Shown one piece after another: positions 1-11,928 of a stretch of DNA of 64,000 nt. Numbering within the stretch: position 1 is the stretch's first letter; every line of letters starts with the position of its first letter. The notes beneath the pieces were generated by a model that was not told the DNA's origin, ran no database searches, and saw nothing but the letters and a program-made list of their open reading frames with translations. The DNA lies in the NCBI GenBank assembly GCA_036346225.1, contig JARFIW010000500.1:3720001-3784000 (forward strand). The letters are read 5' to 3'. Position numbers and translations under genes: made by a program. The DNA comes from Platerodrilus igneus (Eukaryota > Arthropoda > Insecta > Coleoptera > Lycidae).

Positions 1-169
1 TGTAAGGGATGATTTAAAACCATATTTATGAGTTCTAATATTCAGAAAATTATAAGCTTTCCTATATTCAACAAATCATAAGTAAAAACAGTGTTAGCCA
101 ATATTAATGAAGGGAATGATAAAATTACAGGAATTTTGTTTGTCAGAAAAGTGTTTTAATTTTAAACAT
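1..169. other. AT-rich sequence, no gene seen
   Basis: No coding or repeat signal was recognised. It ends in the ACAT target-site copy (166-169) that flanks the solo-LTR-like repeat. It is probably intron of the NDUFS4 gene, since only the last exon of that gene was found downstream. Confidence 0.4.
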
Positions 170-780
170 TGTTATAACCCCGGCGTCCGTATTCAGCGCC
201 ACTGCTACAGTTGGCACACTGATACGATCCACGTTCACAATATTGCACAATAATGATATTATGACATGTTTACGTGTCAAATTGTATCACATACCAAATA
301 CGTTTACAATGATACAAGTTGCACTGTAAAATGAAAATAAAGCGAAGTGCTCACTTAAAACGCGCCTGGCAGTTAATCTCAGGGCATCTCGTTCGGGTGT
401 GGGTTACTTCATGCCATCGTTGAAACCAAATTGATTTATCTTCCTTATTCGTTTGTAGGGGAGCGGCAAGGATATAGGTAGAGGCAACGATAGAAGGTAG
501 AGATAAAAGGAAACCTACATCCTAAAAAAGAGAAAAGACAAAAAAATACGATACAGGCAAACGTCACCGTTCGACGTCTTGTGGCTAATAATACTCATGT
601 CCTGTCGTGTTGCAAACCGCGCACTTCCCCATCACTCCGTACCTGCACATTCTTTTGCGCAAACGCAACTGTCCGAAATGACGGAAATGAACAAGTCTAT
701 TTTAAAATAGTGGTGGGAATTCATTCACATATTTATACTTAATCTAAATATGATACATAGCCGATTTTCGGCATGTAACA
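170..780. mobile_element. Solo-LTR-like repeat, copy 1
   Basis: This 611-bp unit starts TGTTATAACC and ends GCATGTAACA, giving the TG...CA ends and short inverted termini of an LTR. It is flanked by a perfect 4-bp duplication ACAT (166-169 and 781-784). Two further copies in the same orientation lie at 13039 and 23257; they share a CpG-richer core (for example the TTTTGCGCAAACGCAACTGT stretch near 652) and the terminal block GCCGATTTTCGGCATGTAACA. There is no internal retroelement coding region, so this fits a solo LTR left by LTR-LTR recombination, probably of a gypsy-type element because of the 4-bp duplication. The coding strand of the parent element cannot be fixed from the LTR alone. Confidence 0.7.
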
Positions 781-784
781 ACAT

Positions 785-1330
785 ATGTGGATTTTCAATA
801 TCATTTCAACTGATTTATTTACTTTGGATGTGGTCGTTGAAGTGTGATGTAAGATTCATACTATTTTACATTTGATAAAAATAAACTGAAAATAAAAATC
901 ATCCTTGGGAAGAAATGGATCACCTATTGTATTGCATATAATCACATTATTCGCTAAGCCACGACCTTTGAATTTTCATATGTATTAATTCAATATGTGT
1001 TTTGTAGGTCTTCATGCAATATATACAAATGGTATCGTCATTAAAGTTAGGTCTCTTTCTCACTCCTATAATGCCTATTTGTCTTTTTCTAGTTTACTGT
1101 ATAACAGACCTGGGATCATGTTTTTGTATCTATATATAGAATTCAATGGAAACCATGTAGATTATTAAGCCACAAAAGGAGTTGGTACTCGCATTAATAT
1201 TCTGATTAGCTAAAGTTTTAACAACAAGTTATGAAATCTTGAACTTTTTAACTGACAATACTGAATTTAGATATACAGGTTTAAGTTTCAGCATGTTCCT
1301 TAAATAAAATTCTGTTGCTTCTAATTTTTC
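785..1330. other. AT-rich stretch, nothing recognised
   Basis: No open frame with a recognisable domain, no inverted repeat and no tandem array was seen. Presumed intronic or intergenic filler between the solo LTR and the first dispersed repeat. Confidence 0.4.
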
Positions 1331-2330
1331 TGGCAATAATTTTTGTTACGGTAAAAAGAGCGGTGAGTTAATCAATTTTAATTTGTCCTGAAGGGTGCAT
1401 TGGCTAACTGCAGTGGTACAGGGGCGAGTTCCTATGAAAGCAATTATAAAAGAAAATAATAAATTTGAAATAAAAATAATAATATAGGTGGAATGCAATA
1501 ACTACATTACAATAATCACTTCCTCCGAAAGGCTTCTTCTCTTTGTCATAAGTGAGGGATGCCAAACCGTCTTTCGCAGTAATTCATTTTTAATTATTCC
1601 TACATGGAACATAGTTACTCCACAGTTACCTAAACTATTACATTATACTTTACCATTCTCTAAATACCTTAAAACATTTATTAAATTTTCTGGTCACATT
1701 AAATAAAATTAAAAATATGAAATGCCTCTTCCAAATACGATGGAGTAGCTGTAAGTCCTTTACAAATTTGTTTGGTTACATATTTTTTAAATATAGTCAT
1801 AACATTCAACCTAAACTTAAGTTCTATTAACATTAAATAATTTCTGTATAACTACATAATATAGTTTCCTTAAAAGAACCTAGATTTCTTAACCTAACTC
1901 TGGCCAGGTATTGCTAAAAGAAATCCCAAAAGACATTAATTCATCAACTATCCTATCTTCACTCCAATTTTTCCCAATTACTGGAAATGTCGTTAATAAC
2001 AAACATAGCAAACAGTTAACTACCAGCTTTTTCGTTCTATTTTCTCATTGCCCATTCCAAATAATTTAAAATCGATACATACACATTTTTTAATATTTTA
2101 AGATTATAACGTTATGCTTAAATTTAACCAACACTTGTTCTGTCGCTAGATCATTGTTCAACAGAATAATCACTTTCATGTTTGATTAATTTCCTATTTC
2201 ATAAATACTAACCATTTCATATTAAAAATTCGCATGCACATAATTAAAAGGTATAGACTTAAAAGCTTAAAATTTTACTTGCTGTTTTACATTTCATTAT
2301 TTTAAAAAGGATTAAGAATTTTTAAAAACC
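1330..2330 (+). repeat. Dispersed repeat A, copy 1
   Basis: This block is recognisably similar, in the same orientation, to 8750-9375 plus 10190-10590. Shared anchors include GCTAACTGCAGTGG versus GCTAACTACAGTGG, GGATGCCAAACCGTCTT versus GGGTGCCAAACCGTCTT, and GGCCAGGTATTGCTAAAAGA present in both. The similarity is interrupted in copy 2 by about 810 bp of unrelated sequence (9380-10190) and then resumes at the ACAGTTAA(C/A)TAC(C/T)AGCTTTT block. No coding domain is clear inside; it may be the non-coding part of a DNA transposon. Boundaries are approximate. Confidence 0.6.
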
Positions 2331-2392
2331 ACTAGTACATTTATTTCTTACTTGCTTTTCAAAAAAAGCACAGCTCCCTTAACATACACAAC

Positions 2393-2575
2393 CTATTTGT
2401 TTGAGTTATACTCACAGGCAGCCCTTTTATTATGGCACACAGGAGTGTTCAAAGTTACACACATGGTTAACTTCCTTGCGAAATCTGTAAGCAATGTCTT
2501 ACAACAGCTTGCACACTTTAAATTTTTCCCCGTGCAGAAGATAATGTTACATACTAGAACTGGTTTTTTCAACAT
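2393..2575 (-). pseudogene. Cys-rich ORF fragment, possibly transposase tail
   Basis: A 60-codon reading frame carries the motif LKCASCCKTLLTD, a pattern of paired cysteines that resembles the C-terminal zinc-binding part of P-element/THAP9-like transposases (general form LKCxxCxxxL). It lies directly beyond dispersed repeat A, so it could be the coding remnant of the same element. There is no start context, no second domain and no matching ORF in repeat copy 2. The P-like reading is a weak inference; it may be a chance frame. Confidence 0.2.
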
Positions 2576-2699
2576 TATTTTTAACTTAACCTCATATCAA
2601 CCCCCAACCCCGCAGTCACTTCTGACTCGTCACATCTTTGTATGCCTACATTTTTGATGTTATCTTATTACCGGCTCGCGAATAATTAATTCTAATGTT

Positions 2700-4018
2700 T
2701 TTACCGTCGTGTCAATTAATTTGCCTCTCTTTTTTATGTTCAGTCGGGGAGTTTTGTCATGGAAGTCTTCCTATTGGGTTTATGAAATTAATCTCAGGAA
2801 AGTACTTGTGGTGTCATGTAATTTACTTCAGTTAATGTTCGTGTTTTCTTCTGTTCAACCACATAAAATGAATACATTGTATTGTATTGAAATGATTAAA
2901 TTATATCTACAATTTGATATCTGTGAATTTACTACTCAGCGTCTGTGTTTTTACATTGTATTGCAACTACGTAACATTAAATTTAATTTATTTAAAATTT
3001 GTAATAAGCTCTCCTATATTTGAGATAAATATTAATGAGTTCGCTGTTATTTATTTTATAATTCTAATGCTTTCTTAAAATGACATGATTCCTTTATGAA
3101 AATTTACATAAATGAATATTTCGTTACCCTTTTGGTTATTTAAAATAATTTATGACCCTAAGTTCAATTTCAATGTGTTTAACAAAGTTAAAGGGATGCT
3201 TTTGTGGTTTTTAAGTTTATGATTTTAATAGAACTAACTATTTGTTGTAATGACATGCTTACTGAACACTACTATACATGAAATCGGTATTATACCGGGT
3301 GCTTCAATATTGAATTGTCTGTGAGAGATTAATTTTCCACCTTTTGATCTGGTTTTTATTTACCCTAATGTCCACACGTTATATTGGTCTGTTACTATAC
3401 ATCGAAGTTCTTTATATTTTTTTTACATAAATACGTGAGGTCAATTTAATGTGTGACTGTTCAAGAAGACCACCAGATGCTTTATTGTATGCACCTATGG
3501 AGCAAGCTTTAGATGTTCTTGTACTTCTAACCTGTTATTTATTTCTTGCCAATATATATGGAGTCGGTTTCTGATGTTACTATATTTCTAACATGTTGTA
3601 CATTCTTCCGATGTATATTGTTCTAGTTCTAGAAACCACTACTCTTTCTAGAAATAAGAAGAATTGTACACACAGGATTCACTATCAACTCTCTGGACTA
3701 TTAACTGCTACGTTCTAGTTCTTCTTTATCTTGAGATTTTAGCAAGAGTGCACTAATACATGTCGATGATATCACGAACATGTATAAAGTGAAATAAAAT
3801 TATCTTGTGGACAAAAAAAAGGAACCTTGTCTAAAATCAGAAATTGAATGAAATTCGTAAATGAACTTGACCTTGTTTATACCTTCTTTCGTAATACCTT
3901 TGAAAGTTATAAAGGATATTGTTACGTTTTTTTAAAGCTTTAATGTTTACTGTATTAGTTAGGTTCCAGGGATTTTTTTAAATCCCGCACCGGTACATTT
4001 CCAGCACATTAACGTTAG
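2700..4018. other. AT-rich stretch, nothing recognised
   Basis: Several short frames exist but none contains a recognisable motif. No tandem or inverted repeat stands out. Presumed intron of NDUFS4 or intergenic sequence. Confidence 0.4.
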
Positions 4019-4450
4019 ATGCAGGCATATGTGAAAACCACCCAAAGTTTTAGTTCTCACAGAAGTCCAGTGGTCGACTTATTATTTTGTGGCCTAAGAG
4101 AATGTCAAGAGTGTATTTCTCACGCCTTGTATGCCATTGTACTCACCAATGTGCGTCAGAGAACTTTAACCTCTTCTGGAGGGGGTAGACATTTTGTGGG
4201 AGCAAATGTATCGAAACAAAGGACCTGACTACCAACTTCCCTCGAGTGTAGACGTGTGTAGTAGTGCTTTGACTCTTCGACAAGTGATTCCCTCCTTCCG
4301 TTCCTACCCTATCATTCAACATATATCGGCGCTTTGTCATAGAGAGCTACAGACAGGCAAACACTGGGACAACAGGGCCCACCACGAAATTCCTGCAGAG
4401 CTTAAGAAGCTGCTGCATCGGGAGCAAGATACTGCAGATAAGTGTTAGTT
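4019..4450 (+). other. GC-richer island with overlapping open frames
   Basis: This stretch is visibly richer in G and C than its surroundings and holds two overlapping open frames on the plus strand (4019-4228 and 4194-4448) and one on the minus strand (4143-4340). The second plus frame contains basic and charged residues typical of real protein (for example EIPAELKKLLHREQDTADKC at its end, stop at 4446-4448). No family was recognised. It may be a fragment of a transposon or retrocopy, or an unrecognised exon. Confidence 0.3.
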
Positions 4451-4879
4451 ATAATAATTTAACGATACACTTGGTAATCCTGGAGAATTTAACCCCCATG
4501 TAAATTTGAGATTATATGAGGTAAATAGCACTATACTGAGCTTTAAATGCGGTGGTTTTTAAGGTATTTCAATATACTAATTTAACCTGTTACTGGTGAG
4601 GTTGGATGTCAAATATCGAGGTAAAACTTTGAAGCTTTAAGAACAAGAGAGGCGTGAGGTGAGAACTTCGTGCATTCAGGTACTTTCAAACAAGTTTATT
4701 GTCTGATGGCTCATGGTGCATATCTCTTAATATCAGCGAATTGTTAGTTTTATATGCGATTTTGTGTTCTTTTGGGCGTTTCTGACTCAAACTTACTAGT
4801 TATGTAACACTTTTATGTTTTTTTCTTGATATTATGTTTTCCTTTCAATAACACGTAAACGATGAAGTACGAAACCATG

Positions 4880-6975
4880 TGATCCTGGGTTTGATGACTG
4901 GCTAAGAAGTATACTTAATGAAAGTCAATTCAGTGGTGATGGAGGCATCGTAGCAGCTGGTTTCGATAGTGATCATGAAAACAGTTCAGAACAAGAAGCA
5001 TTGGATAATGAGAATGAATGAACCTGTACCTGTTCCTGTTAGTCTTTTTGTAATGTTACCATTATTAAATAAAACGCACAAGTAATATGAATATAATATT
5101 ATTCCATGAATATTACGAAAACCAATAACTGTTGCGTTTTAAGTTACATACTGCGTTCGAATGACCTCAATCGACGGCAATCATACAAATAGATATCTTA
5201 CATGTGCGCAAGCATGCATATTATACTTTTGTCTGTGCCATGTTTGGAACCACTCTCACACATTTTTGAATCAGAAAGTACGTCGTCAGATGAGGAGCTA
5301 CTTGCAAAGAAGCAAAAACGTTAATGCAAGCCAACCAAATACCATAGTAAGAACGATTTGTATAGGTGATACAACCTCCAGCACCTATGTGCACAAGGTA
5401 ACAATATCATCACACATCTTCCAGGATTAATTTGTCCTTCTAAAGACCTTGTTCCGATTTGTAACACCAAGTCACCTTGGACAATTCTTTTCACTGAGGA
5501 AATACTGAACGATATCATACTACGAACCAATGAGAAACTGGTCCTGACGAGGAAAAAGTTTTCTGATGATAAGTTTACTGATTATAAAGGCACTGATCTT
5601 ATCGAGTTCAAAGCATTTGTGGGGATCCCTATGTTAATGGCAATTTTCAAATCAAATGATGAAGATTTTTAAGCAAGTTTGAAATTCACGGGACCAGACA
5701 AGATTGTTTTGTTATACAATGTTTCTGAAGAGAGTCTATACTCTACTACTGTCTACATTTTGATGATAGCTCAAATAGAGATGAAAGGAAAAAGAATGAT
5801 GCAACTGCTCCAATATGTATGTTTGAAAAGTGTATTAAAAACTGTCACACTTGCTGTTCAATTGGGGAGGTGACTTCATGGCATATGCGTGTGACTACTA
5901 TGCGCCAAGGTCCCGGGTTTGAATTCCGACACGATCCACTTGAAAAATGTTAGGCAAGCATTTTTCATAAAAATACGCCCTCGTTCAGATGAAAGGTAAA
6001 ATGGAGGTCTCGTCTGTGAGTGTTGTCGCACACATTAAAGATCTCTATCTTGCTTGGAACACCAAGGGTTCGGCAAAATTCAAAATTTTCAGGTAAAAAA
6101 CTCGCTTTGTGGCCAATATAGTACCTGCAGGTTGAGTATTGGAAAATCAAATGTAGTGTTCCATTGACAAGTACGCGTGCATGGATGAAATGCTGGTTGG
6201 ATTTTGTAGCCGATGTCGGTTTTGAATGTATGAAACATCACTGTTGATGTTGGTTCTCATCCATAGATCTCGTCAAAGAGATCCAGAAAAGAGACTTGCC
6301 ATATATAGGAGCATTGCGTAAAAATAAAAGAGAAATTCCTAGAGAATTTCTACCTGCTAGGCAAAGCGAATAGAATGAAATGTCCTCTATGTATATGGCT
6401 TTAGGAATGACATGACATTATTATCATTTGTGCCAAGAAATAGTAATACTGTGGTTCTTTTATCCTCAATGCACCATACTCAGTCAGCTGATACAGAAAT
6501 GCAAAGGCCTAAAATTATTGCATTTTACAAGCTCACGAAAGGTGGGTCGATGCATTAGACAAGAAGTGTATTCAAGAAATTGGCGAACAAAGCGATAGCC
6601 ATTGACCATATTTTACATAAATTACATAAATATTAATATTGTAAACTCATAATCTATTCTGCAGTTCCTGGAAACACAAAAGTAAAGAGGTTGAATTACA
6701 TCAAAATGCTTGCCAAAGAACTTACAGACCCTCATATGAATTATCAACTTCTGAACACCAGGCTGCCATGTGAGCTGCGACTGAACAGTAGTGTAATACT
6801 ACAATAATCATTTCTGCAGGAAGCCACACATGAGTTGAATAAACAAAGATGCAGGAACTGACCAGTGTGCTCTGACAGTAAAACAAAAAAATTGTAGTAA
6901 ATGCAAAGTACCGATTTGTGGGATTGCATCCTTCCGATGTGTCACTAATCTGCCGAATGACGGCTCGTAATTTAT
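4880..6975 (+). pseudogene. Decayed piggyBac-type transposase
   Basis: Scattered plus-strand peptides follow the order of a piggyBac (DDE_Tnp_1_7) transposase. An acidic N-terminal part begins DDWLRSILNES near 4890. NNIITHLPGL near 5405 and LFTEEILNDIILRTNEK near 5480 come next, then DLIEFKAFVGIPMLMAIFKS near 5600 and RDERKKNDATAPI near 5778. The block around the second catalytic Asp appears as SIDKYACMDEMLVGF near 6160, then RDLPYIGALRKNKREIPREF near 6290, FYKLTKGGS near 6524, and the C-terminal Cys-rich segment (KCKVPICG) near 6900. The frame is broken many times by stops and shifts, and a SINE interrupts it at about 5866-6155. About 200 bp at 5040-5240 also does not match the family. This is an old, inactive copy; ends were not located. 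Confidence 0.8.
5866..6155 (+). mobile_element. tRNA-derived SINE-like insertion in piggyBac
   Basis: The piggyBac protein match stops after KNCHTCCSIG at about 5864 and resumes with SIDKYACMDE at about 6160. The intervening about 290 bp begins with a tRNA-like head. An A-box-like GTGACTTCATGGCATATG (5870-5887) is followed by GCGTGTGACTACTATGCGCC and a B-box-like GGGTTTGAATTCC (5915-5927), the usual architecture of insect tRNA-derived SINEs. No clear target duplication was found. The block also begins GT and ends AG, so an intron is formally possible, but the paired pol III boxes favour a SINE. Confidence 0.55.
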
Positions 6976-6979
6976 CATC

Positions 6980-8740
6980 ATTTATAATTTTTTTAAAATA
7001 AAATAATTTTTTTTCAGTTTTAATAACTTTATAATGTATGTATTTTGTTAAAATTTTCTTAACAAAAAATTTCAAAAACATTTAGTGTTCATTAAAATGT
7101 TTTTTATATTTTTTTGTAATAATGTGCAAATTGTTTTGTAATGTTAGTCCCAATTACATTTCTGTTACAACAAGTGTTCAATACCCCCAATAAAATTAAT
7201 TTACATTATATACAATGATATTGTTTTTTCATTTCAGACTTTTATTCGTGTAGTAGGGCAAATTAAACACTGAGTATCTATTACCCAACCTCACTAGTTA
7301 GGTTACACAAACATCATCTCACCGGATATTGTATAAACTATGTAACCCCACATTATTTTGCTGATCTCAGCATAATTACAATGTGAGAAAACTTAATATG
7401 CCAACTGCAATAAAAAAATCGGATAATGATCCATTCGTAAAAAGATTAAAAGTAAACTATTAATTTTATATCCTGTTATAAAATTAGCTCTATCCAATAT
7501 GTGTAACCTTGAACGACTAGCGAAATAATGAATCAGAAGATAATTACTTTAACAAAATGTATTTTATTGTTTCATATATACTATGAAATGTCTCGCATGA
7601 TAGAAATGCCTTTCAAAAATAATAATGATAAACCTATTAGGGAGAAATGTTCCACACTATGAGTATGCTAGAAATCCTGTCAAAGCTGTCCATATGAAGA
7701 GCTAGTGGTGATGAGGTGGTGTGCAGTTTAACAGGCAGGGCTGAATACTCCACTACAACATTGAACTGTAATTTAGGGTATAAGGTGTGTGAAGATACTA
7801 GCGAAAGTAAGAAGGACCCGTCTGAAAACACTGTTATGAAAATAAAGTACTTGCAATAGGGATGTGCTTTATTAAGTAACTGAGTAAACCAATTAATCGC
7901 ACACCGTACTAGGATTATACTTAATAATTCGGAATCTAATTTACAGTTTGCTGTATGCACAATTTTTACAACACCTTTAACTTATCAGAACATTACTTAA
8001 TTTATTTGCGAGATGCCCTTTTTTTAACAAAATTTTTACAAATATTACAAACATTTAACTGCTCAAAATTCAGTGACATTTTTATGGTAATGGGATTCAT
8101 TTTATTAGTACCAGGCAAGTACACCAAAAACTTGTACGGAAACCGAAAGAAGCGTGTGATTGTCAATTGCAATAACAACAGTACAATAACAAAAATGTTT
8201 TCGATTGTATAATGATCGGAATTGAGGGTTATTGTATACGTTTCTATCACCCAAAGTTATAAATCACACACTTGGACTTGCATTTCAAAACACGCTTGTT
8301 TTAAGAATAAACAGAAATTAATAGAAATGTTGACTACTTCATTTTGAAGTATATCGTAATTTTTACAAAAGAATAATTATGAAAAGCATCAATCTTTTCA
8401 TAACTTGGAACAAATTTTAACTAATTTCTAATAAAAAAATTAATGATAAAGGGCTGCGTTGCCAACATTACATTGAGAATTAACCTGCACTATTCATGGT
8501 GTATCGTGTTAACATGAACAGGGTTACTGACAGACTACTTTTTGTTTTTGTATAAGAACTTGAGTGAGATCACAAGGTCGCGCGTGCCAAATGTTATCTT
8601 TCTGTTTGTCGAATAGAGTAGATAGAAATTAATGCTGGTAAACCCAATAAGATAGTAAACCTGCATTTTTAGAATTAAATTATTTTTAAAGGAAACGTTT
8701 TGAATTTATAAATATGAAGAGTTTATATGAAATTCCAACA
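6980..8740. other. AT-rich stretch, no recognised gene
   Basis: A 107-codon minus frame (7637-7960) and a plus frame (7955-8212) are present but show no domain, no splice context that convinces, and no match to other parts of the window. Nothing else was recognised. Confidence 0.4.
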
Positions 8741-8749
8741 AAGCCTGGT

Positions 8750-9378
8750 GTTATGGGTAAATATGCACGAAGTTAATAAGTTTTGATTTGCCCTAAATGG
8801 GTGGGGGATCTCTTAACAATATATGGGTGTATCAGCTAACTACAGTGGTGCGAGTGGATTGCTGTGGAAAAATTATAAAAGAAAATAAAGATTCTAAATA
8901 AAAATAATAAAAGAATAATTGAAAAAAAATTCTGTTACATTCATATTTGCCCTCAAAGATTTTTCTACTTTTGTCAAAATCGAGGGGTGCCAAACCGTCT
9001 TGTCAGCAATTTTTTATGATAATATTTCTGTAGGGAAGACTGTTTTTCTGCATAAATCTCCCTTGCTTCGGTATCCTAAATTTTCTCACCTCATATTTAC
9101 TTTGATCAAATATACCTTGCCACATTAATTCTGTTATAATTAAATAAACTTGTAAAATGTGCTTTCCAAATAAGATTCTATTACTGGGTTAGCTGAATAC
9201 CCTTTACAATTCACCGACTTTACCTAGTTCCTAAATAAACTGAAATAAAATTCAACCTAAGCTAAACTCTTTTAACATAAAATAATTTTAACATAAGTAT
9301 ATACTACTTTCCAAAAAATTTTCTTAACTTCAAATCGGGCCAGGTATTGCTAAAAGAAAAGTATCCTAAAATGACCTC
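8750..9378 (+). repeat. Dispersed repeat A, copy 2, first part
   Basis: Parallel to 1330-1945. Shared blocks include the TAATTTG(T/C)CCT(G/A)AA(G/T)GG region, AATTATAAAAGAAAATAA and GCCAGGTATTGCTAAAAGAAA near the end. The match is broken at about 9380 and picks up again near 10190. Divergence is substantial, so both copies are old. Confidence 0.6.
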
Positions 9379-9379
9379 A

Positions 9380-10190
9380 AATCTAAGCGATCAACAAAAA
9401 TATTTATTTATTTAATACATATTACACAGATATACAAATCAATCCAATTATGGAGTAATACCTAATTGTAATAGTCAAATAACATTTATAATTAAAATTA
9501 AAACTAAAACTACTGGTCAAAAAATATACAGAATAATTACACCACTAAAATAGTCAAAGAAATATACATTAGCAAAAACAGAATATAAAAACATAGTAGT
9601 TAATATTTAAAATGGAAGGTTCGTATAGCCTGAGGTTGGTGCTAGACATCCATTCTTCAGTTACAACACAGTTCTAATTGAGTGTAGTGATATCTATAAA
9701 ACGGTTCGTTATTAAATATGGCGTCTTCTTTTTTTAAAAAAGGTTTCGAAGTTTAGGCAAGCTAGTAGAATTTATGGAACAGGAATTTAAAAGCAGGAGT
9801 TGATACTAATACAAATTAAAAATGGACAAGATTTAATTATTAGTTGTTGTTGTTTGGTTGTTTGTCGTTTTGTAAAGAAGATTGTTGGATCGTAATGTTC
9901 TGAAGTGACAGGTGTTCAGTATTTCTTTTGTTAATGCTTAAATGTTTTTGTCATCAAACTTTGGTGAGTAACATTTATTTTTATAATGATCAAGAAGGAC
10001 ATATAAATTTCATTGCTGGAAGTATCTAATACAAACGTGATGAAACGTTTTGTTGAAAAGCACGGTTTATTCTGTATTTAAGTAGTAAATATGAAATTTA
10101 ACATTTTAAATAACAATAATGCACTTAATTTTTATTAAAGCAAATTACATTTTTATAAGGTGTTATTGGGATAGTATGACATTTTTTGCC
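9380..10190. other. About 810-bp block interrupting repeat A copy 2
   Basis: This sequence has no counterpart in repeat A copy 1 (1945-1950), so it is either an insertion in copy 2 or a segment lost from copy 1. No coding motif, terminal inverted repeat or poly(A) tail was recognised. It contains T-rich GTTGTTGTTTGGTTGTTTGT (9845-9864). Confidence 0.4.
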
Positions 10191-10590
10191 ACTTTGGCAT
10201 TCTTCCTGTTTCCAATAATATTCAATAATGGCATTTGTAAATTCCATTTAGCAGAAATGCCTTTAATACCAACACCGAAAACAGTTAAATACTAGCTTTT
10301 CATAGTCTGTTCATTCTCTTCTCCAAAATACTTTCGTATCAACACCACACATTCCTTAATAATTTAACTAATAACATTTTGTTTAAATTTAATCACCAAT
10401 CATTCAAACATTAATCAATGAATAAAAAAAATAATTTTTGTTAGGTTCAATTAATGTCTTATATCATAAAATGCCAACCATGTTTACATCCAAGACTCAC
10501 ACATAAATTATACAGAATCATAAACAAGTCTACAATATTACTTACAGTGTGATTCACTTAAAAAGATTCAGAATTTCCAGACCACATCGA
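10190..10590 (+). repeat. Dispersed repeat A, copy 2, second part
   Basis: Similarity to 1950-2310 resumes here: ACAGTTAAATACTAGCTTTT (10280-10299) matches ACAGTTAACTACCAGCTTTT near 2012, followed by parallel TTCTCTTCTCCAAAATA and TTTAAATTTAATCACC versus TTTAACCAACA. The last common block is AAAAAGATTCAGAATTT versus AAAAGGATTAAGAATTT. Confidence 0.5.
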
Positions 10591-10721
10591 CTTTCCAGTT
10601 TTTTAATAGTGTCTTTTTTTCCATCTTTAAAACGAAGTCTACCATTTACATAATACAATCCAAAATTCTCCAACTTAATGGTGAGATGAGCAATCTCAGT
10701 TTCAATCACTCTATTTGATCA
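10554..10721 (-). other. Unassigned exon-like ORF
   Basis: A 55-codon open stretch on the minus strand reads as balanced, charged protein, including KLENFGLYYVNGRLRFKDGK and ending LEILNLFK with a TGA stop at 10554-10556. An ACT|GTAAGTA donor-like sequence follows 10 bases after the stop. It could be the 3' end of a transposon ORF belonging to dispersed repeat A, since it overlaps the end of copy 2. No family was recognised and no upstream exon was found. Confidence 0.3.
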
Positions 10722-10729
10722 CAATGACA

Positions 10730-11928
10730 ATAATACCACCCACAGGTGCATGGAAAATACTTTACCATATGCAAAAGTATGTTCACATATTCTGCCATAG
10801 GCCGCATTTTTGTTGATCCAGCGGGAAATCAATCTTTATTTATCTTACTACATTTTTACTTTTCAAAACTTTTCGACCTCTGACCGCATGGGTCACCACT
10901 ATATTACGTTTTTGTATCACTACATCTTGGGATGTTTTCTGTAAATCATATTAATTACGTTCAGCATCTGGTCAATAAATGTATCGAGCTTAATCTATGT
11001 TTACTACACAAGTTGTCATCACGCAACAGTATATCTATCACAATGTATTTATAGATGGAACTGTATATGCAATGTTTGTCACATTCCGATGTCTGCTTGC
11101 AGTTTTTATAATGTTATCGTCCTATATTACAGTACAATGCATTTAAAAGAGGAACATTGTACTTTCTTATCTGAATTATATTTATTGCACCAACATTTGA
11201 AATATGATGCTTAATTAGGAATAAATATTTCTGAAATCTATTATACCAGCACATCCATATTTTACTGTGTTCATTAATATTTTAAAAAATTTTCTTTTCC
11301 TTCCAATTTATTTCTAGCATAATGCAACACATTACACAGGTTTTGGAGTTTCTTCAATATGTATTTTATAAAATTAAAATTTAACTATAACATTTTCAAA
11401 GGAATGTTGCATCTCAGTATGTGGTCCATATTAATAATAAAAAAGACTGCATCTCATCATTAATGACACCAGACAGTTAATGAATGAGACATATAGTTTT
11501 GTTATTTTTTAAAATCTTGCTATCTATTAATGTAACATTTGTTTTATATTTGAATGGCTTAATATGTGCATTATTATGTGATATTACTTAATTTGATGAA
11601 ATAATAATAATTATAATATTAATAATAACAACAACAAACCAACACAAAAAATATGTATTCTGCAAGTTCTATTGCACATTTCAAATTTGAGGTCAATTTT
11701 TTGTTGTATGCTTATGGAAGTAGTCTAATAGTTACGCTTTGTAAAATGTTTAGAAATTTAACAGATTCAAAGCTAATACACTCTGTGTAGGTATTCTAAA
11801 GTTAGGGTATTTTTCCTAAGTTTGAAAATTAAAAGAATGTGATATTGTGTATGTAAATTAAATACAGTATTTTGCTATTTAAAAAAGATACTCATTCATG
11901 TTTGATTTACAGAATTTTATTTTTACAG
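10730..11928 (+). other. Last intron of NDUFS4 (3' part)
   Basis: AT-rich sequence without recognisable genes. It ends in a polypyrimidine-rich acceptor ATTTTATTTTTACAG (11914-11928) immediately before the NDUFS4 coding exon. The preceding NDUFS4 exon was not found anywhere upstream in the window, so this intron may exceed 11 kb and include all the repeats from position 1. Confidence 0.5.

Noticed and set aside
5866..5940. Possible functional tRNA gene with a B-box-like GGGTTTGAATTCC
   Set aside because: No cloverleaf with paired acceptor stem could be formed, and it sits within a piggyBac relic; a tRNA-derived SINE fits better.
7637..7960. 107-codon minus ORF
   Set aside because: Composition and residues do not resemble a known domain, and it is not near a start or splice context that supports it.
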